A stretch of DNA of 64,000 nt from CAZDKK01 sp964506245 (GTDB taxonomy: Bacteria; Eisenbacteria; RBG-16-71-46; CAIMUX01; WJJG01). The position numbers were made by a program, and so were the translations under genes. The stretch lies in assembly GCA_964506245.1 (NCBI GenBank), contig CAZDKK010000003.1, forward strand, positions 1-64,000, given 5' to 3'. The notes beneath the pieces were generated by a model. That model was not told the origin of the DNA and made no database searches. It saw nothing but the letters and a program-made list of their open reading frames with translations. Within the stretch, counting starts at the first letter, position 1. The number at the start of each line of letters is the position of its first letter. Positions 28,599 to 36,922 of this stretch are shown here, one piece after another.

Positions 28599-29657
28599 TC
28601 ACGGGCCGGCGGTCCGGGCGACCCGCAACCCGACGTCGTAGTTGCTGTGGCCGGTGGCCCACTCGTTGCGGCGGGCGCAGCGCAGGCATTCGGCCGTGAA
28701 GGCCCAGGACCCACCGCGCACGATGCGGCGCTCGGCCGTCTCCGGTCCCAGGGGATCGGTGACCGCGGAGGAGTCCAGCTCGCAGACCGACCCGTCGTGG
28801 CACCACTCCCAGACGTTGCCGGCGAGGTCGAGGAAGCCGAGCGCGCTCGGCTCCTGCGGCGACTCGCCCGCCGGGGCCGTCCAGCCGACGCAGCCGCCGC
28901 TCTGGCCCCACCAGTTGCCCTGCAGGCAGCTCGGCTCGTAGTTGCCCCACGGGTAGATGCGCCCGTCAGGGTAACGAGCGGCCCGCTCCCACTCGGCGTC
29001 CGTCGGCAGGCGGTAGCCGCTGGCGGCGTAGGGGGAGCCGGCGGTGCAGGCCCACGTGGCGTGGTCGTAGGTGCGCGGCAGACCCGCGGCGAGGTTCAGC
29101 CAGTCACAGTAGGCAGCCGCCCCGTACCAGCTGATCTCGATCACGGGGTGATCGGTGGGATCGTATCCCTGGGGAAAGGCCTCCTTGGCCCGCGGAGAGG
29201 GCGACGGGCGCAGGAAGAACCTCCCGGCCCCGTCGTACTGGATCTCGCAGTCCTCGTCGTCGAGGTCGACGAGTTGCCGCGTGCCGCCGTCAAGGTTGTC
29301 CCGCACCCACGCGTTCGAGACGGTGATGTAGCCCTGCTCGAGCGCCCACTGCAGCATCACGAGGTAGTCGCCGGTCGTCACCTCACGCGTTCCCAGGATG
29401 AAGTCGCGCGTCACGGTCACCTCGTGCTGGACCTCCCCGCAGGCCGATTTGCCGTCGCCCATGACAAAGGTGCCGGCGGGGACGCGGATCATGCCGGCGG
29501 CACAGGCGGAGGCGACGGCGGTGGGGGAGATCCCGGGGGTGGAATCCGTCGTGCCGGTGACGGCGGCGGTCATGCAGAGCATCGCGGCCCCGAGGCCCAC
29601 GCAGCAAGAGACGACGACAGCGCGCAGCCGGTTGACGATGGACATGGCCAAGATCAT
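28599..29657 (-). CDS. Exported SUMF1/formylglycine-generating-enzyme family protein
   Basis: About 352-aa protein with an N-terminal hydrophobic signal or anchor (MILAMSIVNRLR..., Cys-containing core) and a complete FGE-sulfatase domain: IRVPAGTFVMGDG, REVTTGDYL, HPVIEISWYGAAAYCDWL, RLPTDAEWERAARYPDGRIYPWG, DLAGNVWEWCHDG and RIVRGGSWAFTAECLRCARR ... DVGLRVAR. The family includes enzymes that oxidise a sulfatase Cys to formylglycine, but many bacterial members are regulators or carry other activities. No sulfatase gene is in the window. The start is uncertain (ATG 29657 or 29645), as neither has a strong ribosome site. A degraded second copy lies at 27812-27927. Confidence 0.8.
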   Translation of the reverse strand: MILAMSIVNRLRAVVVSCCVGLGAAMLCMTAAVTGTTDSTPGISPTAVASACAAGMIRVPAGTFVMGDGKSACGEVQHEVTVTRDFILGTREVTTGDYLVMLQWALEQGYITVSNAWVRDNLDGGTRQLVDLDDEDCEIQYDGAGRFFLRPSPSPRAKEAFPQGYDPTDHPVIEISWYGAAAYCDWLNLAAGLPRTYDHATWACTAGSPYAASGYRLPTDAEWERAARYPDGRIYPWGNYEPSCLQGNWWGQSGGCVGWTAPAGESPQEPSALGFLDLAGNVWEWCHDGSVCELDSSAVTDPLGPETAERRIVRGGSWAFTAECLRCARRNEWATGHSNYDVGLRVARTAGP

Positions 29658-29719
29658 AGCAGATCGCGCAAGGCGCAGGGCCCGGTCCCTCCGCAAGCCG
29701 GATCCCTCGCATCTCTGCA

Positions 29720-31072
29720 TTACCTCAACCCGTGACTTCTCACCACGCCCCGGACCGTGCGCACCAAGAGGACATTGGAGACCACCTGCCCCACCAGCAG
29801 GGCGACAGCGGCCCCGTGGATCCCCACGAGATCGAGGACGCGGGTCGTGAGGATGAGCACACCGATCAAGCTCAGGACTTCTCCGATCGTTCCCCGGGTG
29901 ACCGTGGCGGTGCGCCGCTTCAGGATGAGCACGCCCCGCTGGAACGACAGCAGGAAGGTTAGGAGCGGGACAAGGGCCAGGACCTTGAGCGGCAGCGAGG
30001 TGAAGGCCGCCAGCTCCGGGCTCAGACCCGAGACGTCCCGGAACCAGAGCGGGGACAGGGGCGACCAGGCGATGGCGGCCAATGCGCCTCCGAGGACGAT
30101 GGCTCCGCCGAATGCGTACTTGCGGAGCAGCGGGTACTCCCGCAGATCGTCCCCCAGGAGCGCGATCGCCACCTCCTGGTAGGAGAGACTGATGCTGCGG
30201 AAGAGAAAGACCAGGGAGTTGATGACCGGGTAGACGGCCAGCGAGTCCAGGGCGTTCCGGCTGTTTCCGAGGAAGAAGGTGACGATCGGGTTGATCCCGA
30301 GGTGCAGCAGGGACGTCAGCATGAGTGGGAAGTAGAAGTGGGCGATCTCGCGATACCTGAGGGCCGAGGCGCCGGCTGCGGGCCGCGGGCTCTCCCGGAG
30401 GAGACGGCGCACGGCCTGGCGTGCCATGAGCCGCGTGGCCAAGGCCTCGGCGACGACCCCGATGGACAGGGACACAGCCCCGACCAGCGCCCCCTGCAGG
30501 TGCCCCACGAAGTAGAGCGCCAGGGCCGTCACGGTGATGGTGCCCATGCGAACCGCCGTTCCCAGGGCGACGCGATGGGTCAGGCCGGCCTTGATCAAGA
30601 TCCCCTGGTAGAAGCGCCGGTACCCGATGGCGGCGGGCCAGGGAAAGAACAGCATCAGGGCCTGATGCGACAGCCTCGAGACGTCCTCGGGCAGACCCAT
30701 CAAGCCGAGGGTGATCCATCGATAGACCGGTGGGATGACCGTGATGACCAGGATCAGGCTGATGCTCAGGTTGAAGACCAACATGAAGTTCCTGAGCTTG
30801 CGATAGGATTCGCGGTCCCGGATCAGCGCGGTGGAGGCGCTCAGCAGCATGATGATCGGGGACTCGATCAGCATCGCGAACGAGAGGGCGACCCCGAACG
30901 CTGCGAGATTCACCTTGGGCGCGGTCAGCCGGGCGATGATGCCTGAGAGGTAAGGCCCCTCGAAGGCCATCATCATCCAGGTCAGCGCCAGGGGAAACCA
31001 GAAGCGCAGAACGATGGCCCCGGTCAGAGACCCCGGCTGCTTCGATGTCCTTTCGTCCCGCGATGGCGTCAC
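29720..31072 (-). CDS. ANK/MATE-like (MOP superfamily) membrane transporter
   Basis: 450-aa polytopic membrane protein with about 12 hydrophobic segments spread over the whole length. The N-terminal region (LTWMMMAFEGPYLSGIIARL, PKVNLAAFGVALSFAMLIESPI, LLSASTALIRDRESYRKLRNF) resembles the progressive-ankylosis (ANK) branch of the MOP flippase/exporter superfamily more than classic NorM-type MATE pumps. Animal ANKH exports pyrophosphate, citrate or ATP; the bacterial substrate is unknown. It is divergent from the MacB-type efflux operon and 62 nt upstream of the SUMF1-like gene on the same strand. Confidence 0.7.
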   Translation of the reverse strand: MTPSRDERTSKQPGSLTGAIVLRFWFPLALTWMMMAFEGPYLSGIIARLTAPKVNLAAFGVALSFAMLIESPIIMLLSASTALIRDRESYRKLRNFMLVFNLSISLILVITVIPPVYRWITLGLMGLPEDVSRLSHQALMLFFPWPAAIGYRRFYQGILIKAGLTHRVALGTAVRMGTITVTALALYFVGHLQGALVGAVSLSIGVVAEALATRLMARQAVRRLLRESPRPAAGASALRYREIAHFYFPLMLTSLLHLGINPIVTFFLGNSRNALDSLAVYPVINSLVFLFRSISLSYQEVAIALLGDDLREYPLLRKYAFGGAIVLGGALAAIAWSPLSPLWFRDVSGLSPELAAFTSLPLKVLALVPLLTFLLSFQRGVLILKRRTATVTRGTIGEVLSLIGVLILTTRVLDLVGIHGAAVALLVGQVVSNVLLVRTVRGVVRSHGLR

Positions 31073-31220
31073 CGACGGTTATCCCCGCGCCTGCTGGCGC
31101 CGAACCATCGACCAAGATGGCCCAGGGCGCAATCGGCAACACCTTCCCCCACGGTCGGGGTGGGCGTCGTGGGATCCACCCGTGAGCCCCGTGCCGCGCT
31201 TCCGAGGCCGCCTCTCGCGA

Positions 31221-31249
31221 TTGACATCGGCCGGGGACGGGACTAAGAG
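31221..31249 (+). promoter_or_regulatory. Candidate promoter of the efflux operon
   Basis: Perfect -35 TTGACA (31221-31226), 17-nt spacer, weaker -10 TAAGAG (31244-31249), followed after about 50 nt by the adaptor gene. The only consensus TTGACA in this intergenic region. Confidence 0.45.
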
Positions 31250-31335
31250 AGGGGTCACACGCCCTGGGTTGGGACTGCCGCGAAGGGAGGCCGCACCTGA
31301 ACCGCTGGCTCAAGAGACTGCTGATCCTGGCGGGC

Positions 31336-32448
31336 GTGATCGCCCTAGTCGTCGTGTTGCGGCTGACGGTGCTGCGGCCGGCGGCGATCCCCGTTACCGT
31401 GTGCGCCGTAGCGCGGGGCCGCGTGGAGGAGACCGTCGTCAACTCGCGGGCCGGCACGGTCGAGTCCCGGCGCCACACCCAGATGAGCCCGGGCATCAGC
31501 GGCCTGGTGCGCGAGATCCCGGTCGCGAAGGGTGAGCGGGTCGCAGCCGGTCAGGTGCTGCTGCGGATCGACGACAGCGAGTACCGCCACCAGGTAACCT
31601 TGGCCGAGCGCTCGATCGACGCGGCCCGGGCCGCCGCCAACGAGGCGTGCTTGGCAGCCGAGCAGGCGCAGCGCGACCTCGTGCGCACCGAGGCGATCGG
31701 GCAACAGGGGCTGGCCTCCGATCAGGCGCTCGAGGAGGCGCGCACGCTCGCACAGTCTACCCAGGCCGCTTGTGTGGCGGCGCGGGAGCGCGCGAAGGAG
31801 GCCGAGTCGGCGCTCGCCGTCGCGCGCGCCACGCTGGAGAAGACGGCGATGGTCGCGCCCTTCGACGGGGTAGTTCTCGACGTCACGACCGAGGTGGGCG
31901 AGTGGATCACCCCCTCGCCGCCGGGCGTGATGATCCCGCCCGTGATCGACCTGATCGATCCGCTCGACTTGTACATCAGCGCCCCGCTGGACGAGGCCGA
32001 CGTCGCCAAGGTTCGGCTCGATCAGCCCGTGCGCATCACGATGGATGCCTTCCGCGGCCAATCGTTCCGCGGGCGGCTGACCTACATCTCCTCCTTCGTG
32101 GAGACGCGCCAGGAACAGAACCGCACGTTGACGGTGGAGGCGGTCTTCGACGAGCAGGCGCTGCCGCCCAATCTCCTTCCGGGCCTGTCCGCCGACGTCG
32201 AGGTGATCCTCGACGCGCGCGAGGACGTGCTGCGCGTTCCGGCCTACGCGCTCCTGGAGGGCGACCGCGCCCTGCTCGTGCGCGGCCGGCGGCTGGTCGA
32301 GGCCGTGGTCACCGTGGGGCTGCGCAACTGGGCCTTCGCCGAGATCACCGGTGGCCTCGCGGAGGGTGACCGGGTGGTCGTCTCCCTCGATCGGCCCGAG
32401 GTCAAGCCGGGCGCGCGGGTTCGCATCGCGGGCGAGCTGAAGCCGTGA
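31336..32448 (+). CDS. HlyD/MacA-type membrane fusion (periplasmic adaptor) protein
   Basis: Periplasmic adaptor of a tripartite efflux pump, at least 370 aa. An N-terminal anchor helix is followed by the lipoyl half-motif (GISGLVREIPVAKGERVAAGQVLLRID), a long alpha-hairpin (about 80-170, Ala/Glu/Gln-rich), the second lipoyl half (TAMVAPFDGVVLDVTTEVGEWI) and a beta-barrel (VRITMDAFRGQSFRGRL). The GTG at 31336 has no ribosome site. A CTG at 31297 lies 6 nt behind GGGAGG and would add NRWLKRLLILAG, completing the anchor, so initiation at a CTG is quite possible. It heads an operon with an ATPase and two permeases; no TolC-type outer-membrane gene is in view. Confidence 0.85.
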   Translation: MIALVVVLRLTVLRPAAIPVTVCAVARGRVEETVVNSRAGTVESRRHTQMSPGISGLVREIPVAKGERVAAGQVLLRIDDSEYRHQVTLAERSIDAARAAANEACLAAEQAQRDLVRTEAIGQQGLASDQALEEARTLAQSTQAACVAARERAKEAESALAVARATLEKTAMVAPFDGVVLDVTTEVGEWITPSPPGVMIPPVIDLIDPLDLYISAPLDEADVAKVRLDQPVRITMDAFRGQSFRGRLTYISSFVETRQEQNRTLTVEAVFDEQALPPNLLPGLSADVEVILDAREDVLRVPAYALLEGDRALLVRGRRLVEAVVTVGLRNWAFAEITGGLAEGDRVVVSLDRPEVKPGARVRIAGELKP

Positions 32449-32469
32449 CCGCCGTGCCGGAATGACGCC

Positions 32470-33192
32470 ATGATCGAGCTGACCGGGATCACACGCACCT
32501 TCGAGGTTGGGCAACAGCCCGTGCACGCGCTGCGCGCGGTGACGCTCTCGCTGGCGCGGGGCGAGTACGTCTCGATCATGGGGCCGTCCGGCTCGGGCAA
32601 GTCGACGCTGCTCAACATCCTCGGCTGCCTCGATCGGCCGACGTCGGGCTCGTACCGGCTGGACGGTCAGGAAACGGCGCACCTGGGCGAGATCGCGCTC
32701 TCCGAGGTGCGCCGACACAAGATCGGCTTCGTCTTCCAGACCTTTCACCTCGTGCCCCGCCTGACAGCGGCGGAGAACGTCGAGCTGCCGATGGTCTTCG
32801 CCGGCACGGATCCCGCCGCACGCGGGCGCCGGGCCGCGGAGGCCCTGGCCGCGGTGGGGTTGACGGCCCGCGCCGAGCACCGCCCCGACCAGCTCTCGGG
32901 CGGCGAGCGCCAGCGCGTGGCGATCGCCCGGGCGGTCGTGATGGACCCCGCGATCCTGCTGGCCGACGAGCCGACCGGCAACCTCGACAGCCACGCCGGT
33001 GCCGAGATCGTCGGCCTGATCGAGGAGATGAACGTGCGCGGGCTGACGCTGGTCGTCGTGACCCACGACCCCGACATCGGCGGGCGCGCGCGACGCTGCA
33101 TCCGACTCGCCGACGGTGCGGTTGTCGCCGACGAGCGCACGGGGGGTGCGAGCCCCGCGCCCGTGCGAGGCCAGCGCCATGCGGACCCTTGA
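32470..33192 (+). CDS. MacB/LolD-type ABC transporter ATP-binding protein
   Basis: 240-aa ATPase of the MacB/LolD group. Walker A GPSGSGKST is at about 38-46, the Q-loop in FVFQTFHLVPRLT, the signature LSGGERQRVAIARA, Walker B ILLADEPTGN, and the switch His in VVVTHD. This group powers mechanotransmission by FtsX-like permeases rather than classical transport. It lies 21 nt behind the adaptor gene and overlaps the first permease by 14 nt, which indicates tight coupling. Confidence 0.92.
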   Translation: MIELTGITRTFEVGQQPVHALRAVTLSLARGEYVSIMGPSGSGKSTLLNILGCLDRPTSGSYRLDGQETAHLGEIALSEVRRHKIGFVFQTFHLVPRLTAAENVELPMVFAGTDPAARGRRAAEALAAVGLTARAEHRPDQLSGGERQRVAIARAVVMDPAILLADEPTGNLDSHAGAEIVGLIEEMNVRGLTLVVVTHDPDIGGRARRCIRLADGAVVADERTGGASPAPVRGQRHADP

Positions 33193-34384
33193 TCTGCTGC
33201 ACTTCGCGACCGGCGCGCTGCGCGGCCACCGGCTGCGCACGGCGCTGTCGCTCCTGGGCGTGGCCATCGGCGTCGCCTCGGTGATCCTCCTCACCAGCCT
33301 GGGCGAGGGAGCCAGGCGGTACGTCGTCGGCGAATTCTCCATCCTCGGTTCGAACATCCTCATCGTCGTGCCGGGCAAGGCGGAGACCTATGGTGCGGCC
33401 CCCATGGTCAGCAGCGCGCCGAACGATCTCACCCTCGAGGACATCGATGTGCTGCTCCGTCGCGTGCCGCTCCTCGCGCATGCGGCGCCCGTTTGCCTGG
33501 GCACGGGGCAGGCGGCCGTGGGCGAGCGCAGCCGCCAGACCACCGTGATCGGCACGACGCACGAGATGCTCGCCATCCGGCACGGGCGCATGGGCATCGG
33601 CCGCTACCTGCCCGAGGGCGAGCGCGACGCGCCGGTCTGCGTGATCGGCGCGCGGGTTCAGCGCGAGCTCTTCGGCCAGCGCAATCCGCTGGGGGAGATG
33701 CTCCGGATCGGGGAGCAGCGCTTCCGCGTCATCGGCACCCTGGCGGCGCAGGGCGTGTCGATCGGACTCAACGTCGACGAGACCGTGGTCGTGCCGGTCG
33801 AGAGCGCCATGCGCATGTTCAACCGCACCAGCCTCTTCAGGGTGCTGATCGAGGTGCGTTCCAACGCGGGGCTGGAGCGAGCGCGCGAGGCGGTGCTCGC
33901 CATCCTGAAGGAACGCCACGGCGGCCAGGAGGACGTGACGGTCCTCACCCAGGACGCGGTGGTCACGACCTTCACACAGATCCTCGGCGTGCTGACCGCC
34001 GCCCTGGTCGGCATCGCCGCAATCTCGCTCACCGTCGCCGGCATCGGCATCATGAACGTAATGTTGGTCTCGGTGACCGAGCGCACACGCGAGGTGGGGC
34101 TGCTCAAGGCGCTGGGCGTCACGCGCCGGCAGGTACTGGGCGTGTTCCTGGTCGAGGCGGCCATCATCTCGACCGCCGGGGGCATCTTGGGACTGCTGGT
34201 GGGAATGGCGGGCGGCGGGATCCTCCGCCAGGTCTTCCCCGACTTCCCGGCCCAGGCGCCCTTCTGGGCGGTCGCGCTGGCCTTGGTCATCTCCAGCTCG
34301 GTCGGGCTCGTCTTCGGGATCCTGCCGGCCCGCCGCGCGGCGGCGCTCGATCCGGTGCTGGCCCTCATGCGGAGGCGCGCATGA
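33179..34384 (+). CDS. MacB/FtsX-type ABC permease 1
   Basis: 401-aa permease with the MacB topology: TM1 at about 20-40 (RLRTALSLLGVAIGVASVILL), a large periplasmic domain, then three C-terminal TM helices (about 270-295, 320-345, 360-390). The C-terminal signature ERTREVGLLKALGVTRRQVLGVFLVEA is present. ATG 33179 overlaps the ATPase gene by 14 nt. Paired with a second permease of the same type, suggesting a heterodimer. Confidence 0.88.
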   Translation: MRTLDLLHFATGALRGHRLRTALSLLGVAIGVASVILLTSLGEGARRYVVGEFSILGSNILIVVPGKAETYGAAPMVSSAPNDLTLEDIDVLLRRVPLLAHAAPVCLGTGQAAVGERSRQTTVIGTTHEMLAIRHGRMGIGRYLPEGERDAPVCVIGARVQRELFGQRNPLGEMLRIGEQRFRVIGTLAAQGVSIGLNVDETVVVPVESAMRMFNRTSLFRVLIEVRSNAGLERAREAVLAILKERHGGQEDVTVLTQDAVVTTFTQILGVLTAALVGIAAISLTVAGIGIMNVMLVSVTERTREVGLLKALGVTRRQVLGVFLVEAAIISTAGGILGLLVGMAGGGILRQVFPDFPAQAPFWAVALALVISSSVGLVFGILPARRAAALDPVLALMRRRA

Positions 34385-35583
34385 CGGCCGACGACGTCAT
34401 CCACCACGCCGCCCGGGCTGTGCTCGACCACCGCCAGCGCTCGCTGCTGACGATGCTGGGGATCACCATCGGCGTCGCCTCGGTGATCCTCCTCACCTCG
34501 ATCGGCGAGGGCACGCGCCTGCACATCGTCACCCAGTTCACCCAGTTCGGCACCAATCTGGTTTCGATCAATCCCGGCAAGATCGAGACTTCCGGTGTCC
34601 CGGGCGCCCTGGGTGGAACCCTTCACCCGCTCACGCTGGCTGATACCGAGGCCTTGCGGCGGGTGCGCGGCGTGATCGAGGTCGTGCCCGTGGTGATGGG
34701 CACGGCGGCGGTCGAATACGGCGGCCGGGAGCGCGGGGTCTTCGTCTACGGCGTCAACTCCGCCGGCCCCGAGGTGTGGCGCATGGGCGTGCGCGTCGGG
34801 CGCTTCCTGCCGCCGGGCGATGATCGCTACGCGTCGCCGCTGGCGGTGCTCGGGCCCACCTTGAAGCGCGAACTGTTCGGCGAGGCCAACGCGATCGGCG
34901 AACACGTGCGCGTCGGTGGACAGCGCTTCCTGGTGATCGGGCTCATGGAGTCCAAGGGGCAGTTCCTGGGCTTCGACATCGACGACGCTGTCTATGTCCC
35001 GGTTGCGCAGGCGATGCCGCTGTTCAACCGAGACGATCTGCAGGAGATCGACGTCATGGTCGCGAACGCGAGCATGGTGGACTCGACCGTCGCGCGCATG
35101 ACGAGGCTCCTCAAGAAACGTCACGGAGGCGAGGAGGACTTCACGATCACGACCCAGGCCGGCATGCTCGATACGCTGGGTCGGATCCTGGGCGTCGTCG
35201 GCGTGTCCGTGGCCGGCATTGGCGCGATCTCGCTGCTGGTCGGCCTGATCGGCATCCTGACCATGATGTGGATCTCGGTCAACGAGCGCACCGACGAGAT
35301 CGGGCTGGCCAAGGCCTTGGGGGCGACCCCGCACCAGATCCTGTGGCTCTTCCTGGCGGAAGCGGCCCTGCTCTCGACCGGCGGGGGCATCGCCGGCATC
35401 GTTGCCGGTCTCGGGATCGCCGGGCTGATCAAGCTCGCCCTGCCCGGGCTGCCCGTGCATCCGCCGCTCGCCTTCATGCTGCTGGCGATCGTGACGTGCT
35501 TCGCGGCGGGGCTGTTGAGCGGGATCCTGCCGGCGCGCCGCGCGGCGGCGCTCGATCCGGCGCAGGCCCTGGCGGCCGACTAG
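34381..35583 (+). CDS. MacB/FtsX-type ABC permease 2
   Basis: 400-aa paralog of the preceding permease, starting at the ATGA overlap (start and stop codons share 4 nt). It has the same layout: TM1 RSLLTMLGITIGVASVILLTSIGEGT, a MacB-PCD periplasmic domain, the conserved cytoplasmic segment NERTDEIGLAKALGATPHQILWLFLAEA and three C-terminal helices. The near-identical N-terminal segments (IGVASVILLTS, GEG) point to an old tandem duplication. With the adaptor and ATPase it forms a complete inner-membrane efflux complex. It converges on the aminotransferase gene 24 nt away. Confidence 0.88.
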   Translation: MTADDVIHHAARAVLDHRQRSLLTMLGITIGVASVILLTSIGEGTRLHIVTQFTQFGTNLVSINPGKIETSGVPGALGGTLHPLTLADTEALRRVRGVIEVVPVVMGTAAVEYGGRERGVFVYGVNSAGPEVWRMGVRVGRFLPPGDDRYASPLAVLGPTLKRELFGEANAIGEHVRVGGQRFLVIGLMESKGQFLGFDIDDAVYVPVAQAMPLFNRDDLQEIDVMVANASMVDSTVARMTRLLKKRHGGEEDFTITTQAGMLDTLGRILGVVGVSVAGIGAISLLVGLIGILTMMWISVNERTDEIGLAKALGATPHQILWLFLAEAALLSTGGGIAGIVAGLGIAGLIKLALPGLPVHPPLAFMLLAIVTCFAAGLLSGILPARRAAALDPAQALAAD

Positions 35584-35607
35584 GCCGTCCGTCAGGCTGC
35601 CGTCCGG

Positions 35608-36810
35608 CTACAGCGACCCCCAGTAGTCCCGCAGCCTTGCCATGCCCTCCTTGATCTTGGGCACCTCGATGCCGGAGTAGGCAAAGCGGACGTAGGAACG
35701 CGGCTCGTCGGGCGCGGCACGGCCGAAGTGGCTGCGAGAGCAGAACGACACGCCCGTCTTGTACAGAACATCCTTGCGGAAGTCCTCTCGATCCTTGAAG
35801 CCCATGCGTTTGTAGATCTCGGTGACATCGGGGAACAGGTAGAAGGTGATCTCCGGGACGTACACTTGAATGCCCTTGATCTTCCGCAATTCCTCCGCCA
35901 ACACGTCGCGCCGTTCTTTGAGCTTCGTCACGATCTCCTTCGTCCCGGCGGCGCCGTTCTCGAGCGCCTCGATGCCCGCGTATTGGATGAACTGGTTCGT
36001 GCAGGACTCGTGGTTCACGTTGATCTTGGAGATCCAATCCGCCACGTCCTTCGGCCCGATCGCCGCCCCCAGCCGCCAGCCCGTCATCGCGAACCGCTTG
36101 GAGAAGGCGTACAGGATCACCGTTCGCTCCGCCATGCCGGGCAGGCTCACGATGCTCTTGCTCTGGCCGGAGTAGCGGATGTGGAAGTAGGCCTCATCGG
36201 ATAGGACCCACAGATTGTGATCGATGCAGAACTTGGCGAGCCACTCCATCTCCTCGTCATCCGACTCCGCGCCGATCGGATTCTGGCCGTTGTTGTAGAT
36301 GAAGATGCGCGTCCGCGGCGTGACCGTGCGCTCGATTCTGTCTCGGTCGATGCGGAAACCGGCGGGGGTCATCGTGTAGCCGTAGGGGATGCCTCGGCCG
36401 CCGAGGAAGAAAACCTGCGATTCGTAGATCGGATACCCGGGGTTGGGGTAGAAGACCTCGTCCCCTTCCTGCATCAGGGTCATGAGGAACTTGCCGATGA
36501 CTGCCTTGCCGCCGGGCTGGACCGACACATTTTCCATCGAGTAGTTCACGCCGCGATCCCGGCTCGCGTCGGCCGCGATCGCCTCCCGGAGCCCGGGGAT
36601 GCCGGCGGCCGGGCAGTATCCCGTCTTGCCGTCGAGCATAGCCCTATAGGCTGCCTCGATGATGTGGAGCGGCGTGCGGATGTTGATGTCGCCGAGGTGG
36701 AAGGGGTAGACGGCGTGGCCTTGAGCGGCCAGGGCGCAGGCGTTGTCGGATACGGCGAACGCGGTCTCCACGCCCATCCTCGACATGCGTTGAGCGAAGA
36801 CAGTGCTCAT
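35608..36810 (-). CDS. PLP-dependent class I/II aminotransferase
   Basis: 400-aa aminotransferase of fold type I. Recognisable residues are Lys238 in AFSKRFAMTGWRLG (Schiff base), the NNGQNPIG motif near 173-180 and Asp205 in SDEAYFH. It resembles the LL-diaminopimelate/aspartate aminotransferase group, but the substrate cannot be assigned. ATG 36810 is chosen because AGGAGGAGG lies upstream; 38 additional in-frame codons have no ribosome site. It is divergent from a transketolase-like gene across a 112-nt region containing an inverted repeat, so both may be controlled together. Confidence 0.85.
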   Translation of the reverse strand: MSTVFAQRMSRMGVETAFAVSDNACALAAQGHAVYPFHLGDINIRTPLHIIEAAYRAMLDGKTGYCPAAGIPGLREAIAADASRDRGVNYSMENVSVQPGGKAVIGKFLMTLMQEGDEVFYPNPGYPIYESQVFFLGGRGIPYGYTMTPAGFRIDRDRIERTVTPRTRIFIYNNGQNPIGAESDDEEMEWLAKFCIDHNLWVLSDEAYFHIRYSGQSKSIVSLPGMAERTVILYAFSKRFAMTGWRLGAAIGPKDVADWISKINVNHESCTNQFIQYAGIEALENGAAGTKEIVTKLKERRDVLAEELRKIKGIQVYVPEITFYLFPDVTEIYKRMGFKDREDFRKDVLYKTGVSFCSRSHFGRAAPDEPRSYVRFAYSGIEVPKIKEGMARLRDYWGSL

Positions 36811-36838
36811 GACCTCCTCCTGTGGGTTCTTTTTGAGC

Positions 36839-36865
36839 ATACACCTCCCAGCTTCCGCGGTGTAT
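36839..36865. promoter_or_regulatory. Inverted repeat in the divergent promoter region
   Basis: ATACACC (36839-36845) and GGTGTAT (36859-36865) form a perfect 7-bp inverted repeat with centres 20 bp apart, two helical turns. It sits midway between the aminotransferase and transketolase-like starts and suits a dimeric regulator. Confidence 0.4.
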
Positions 36866-36922
36866 ATTCGAAACGCTTTGTTGGGGCGACGGTCGCATGC
36901 ACAGATTCGAGAGGATCGGACC

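Noticed and set aside
28599..29657. Naming the SUMF1-like protein as the true formylglycine-generating enzyme
   Set aside because: No sulfatase is nearby and the family includes many proteins with other roles.
29658..31496. Long open frame extending the SUMF1-like protein upstream
   Set aside because: It overlaps the ANK-like transporter antisense-frame and has no coding character; the recognisable protein begins near 29657.
33493..34380. Long open frame extending permease 2 upstream by nearly 300 codons
   Set aside because: It lies inside permease 1 in another frame and is Arg/Ala/Gly-rich shadow sequence; the ATGA overlap at 34381 is the natural start.
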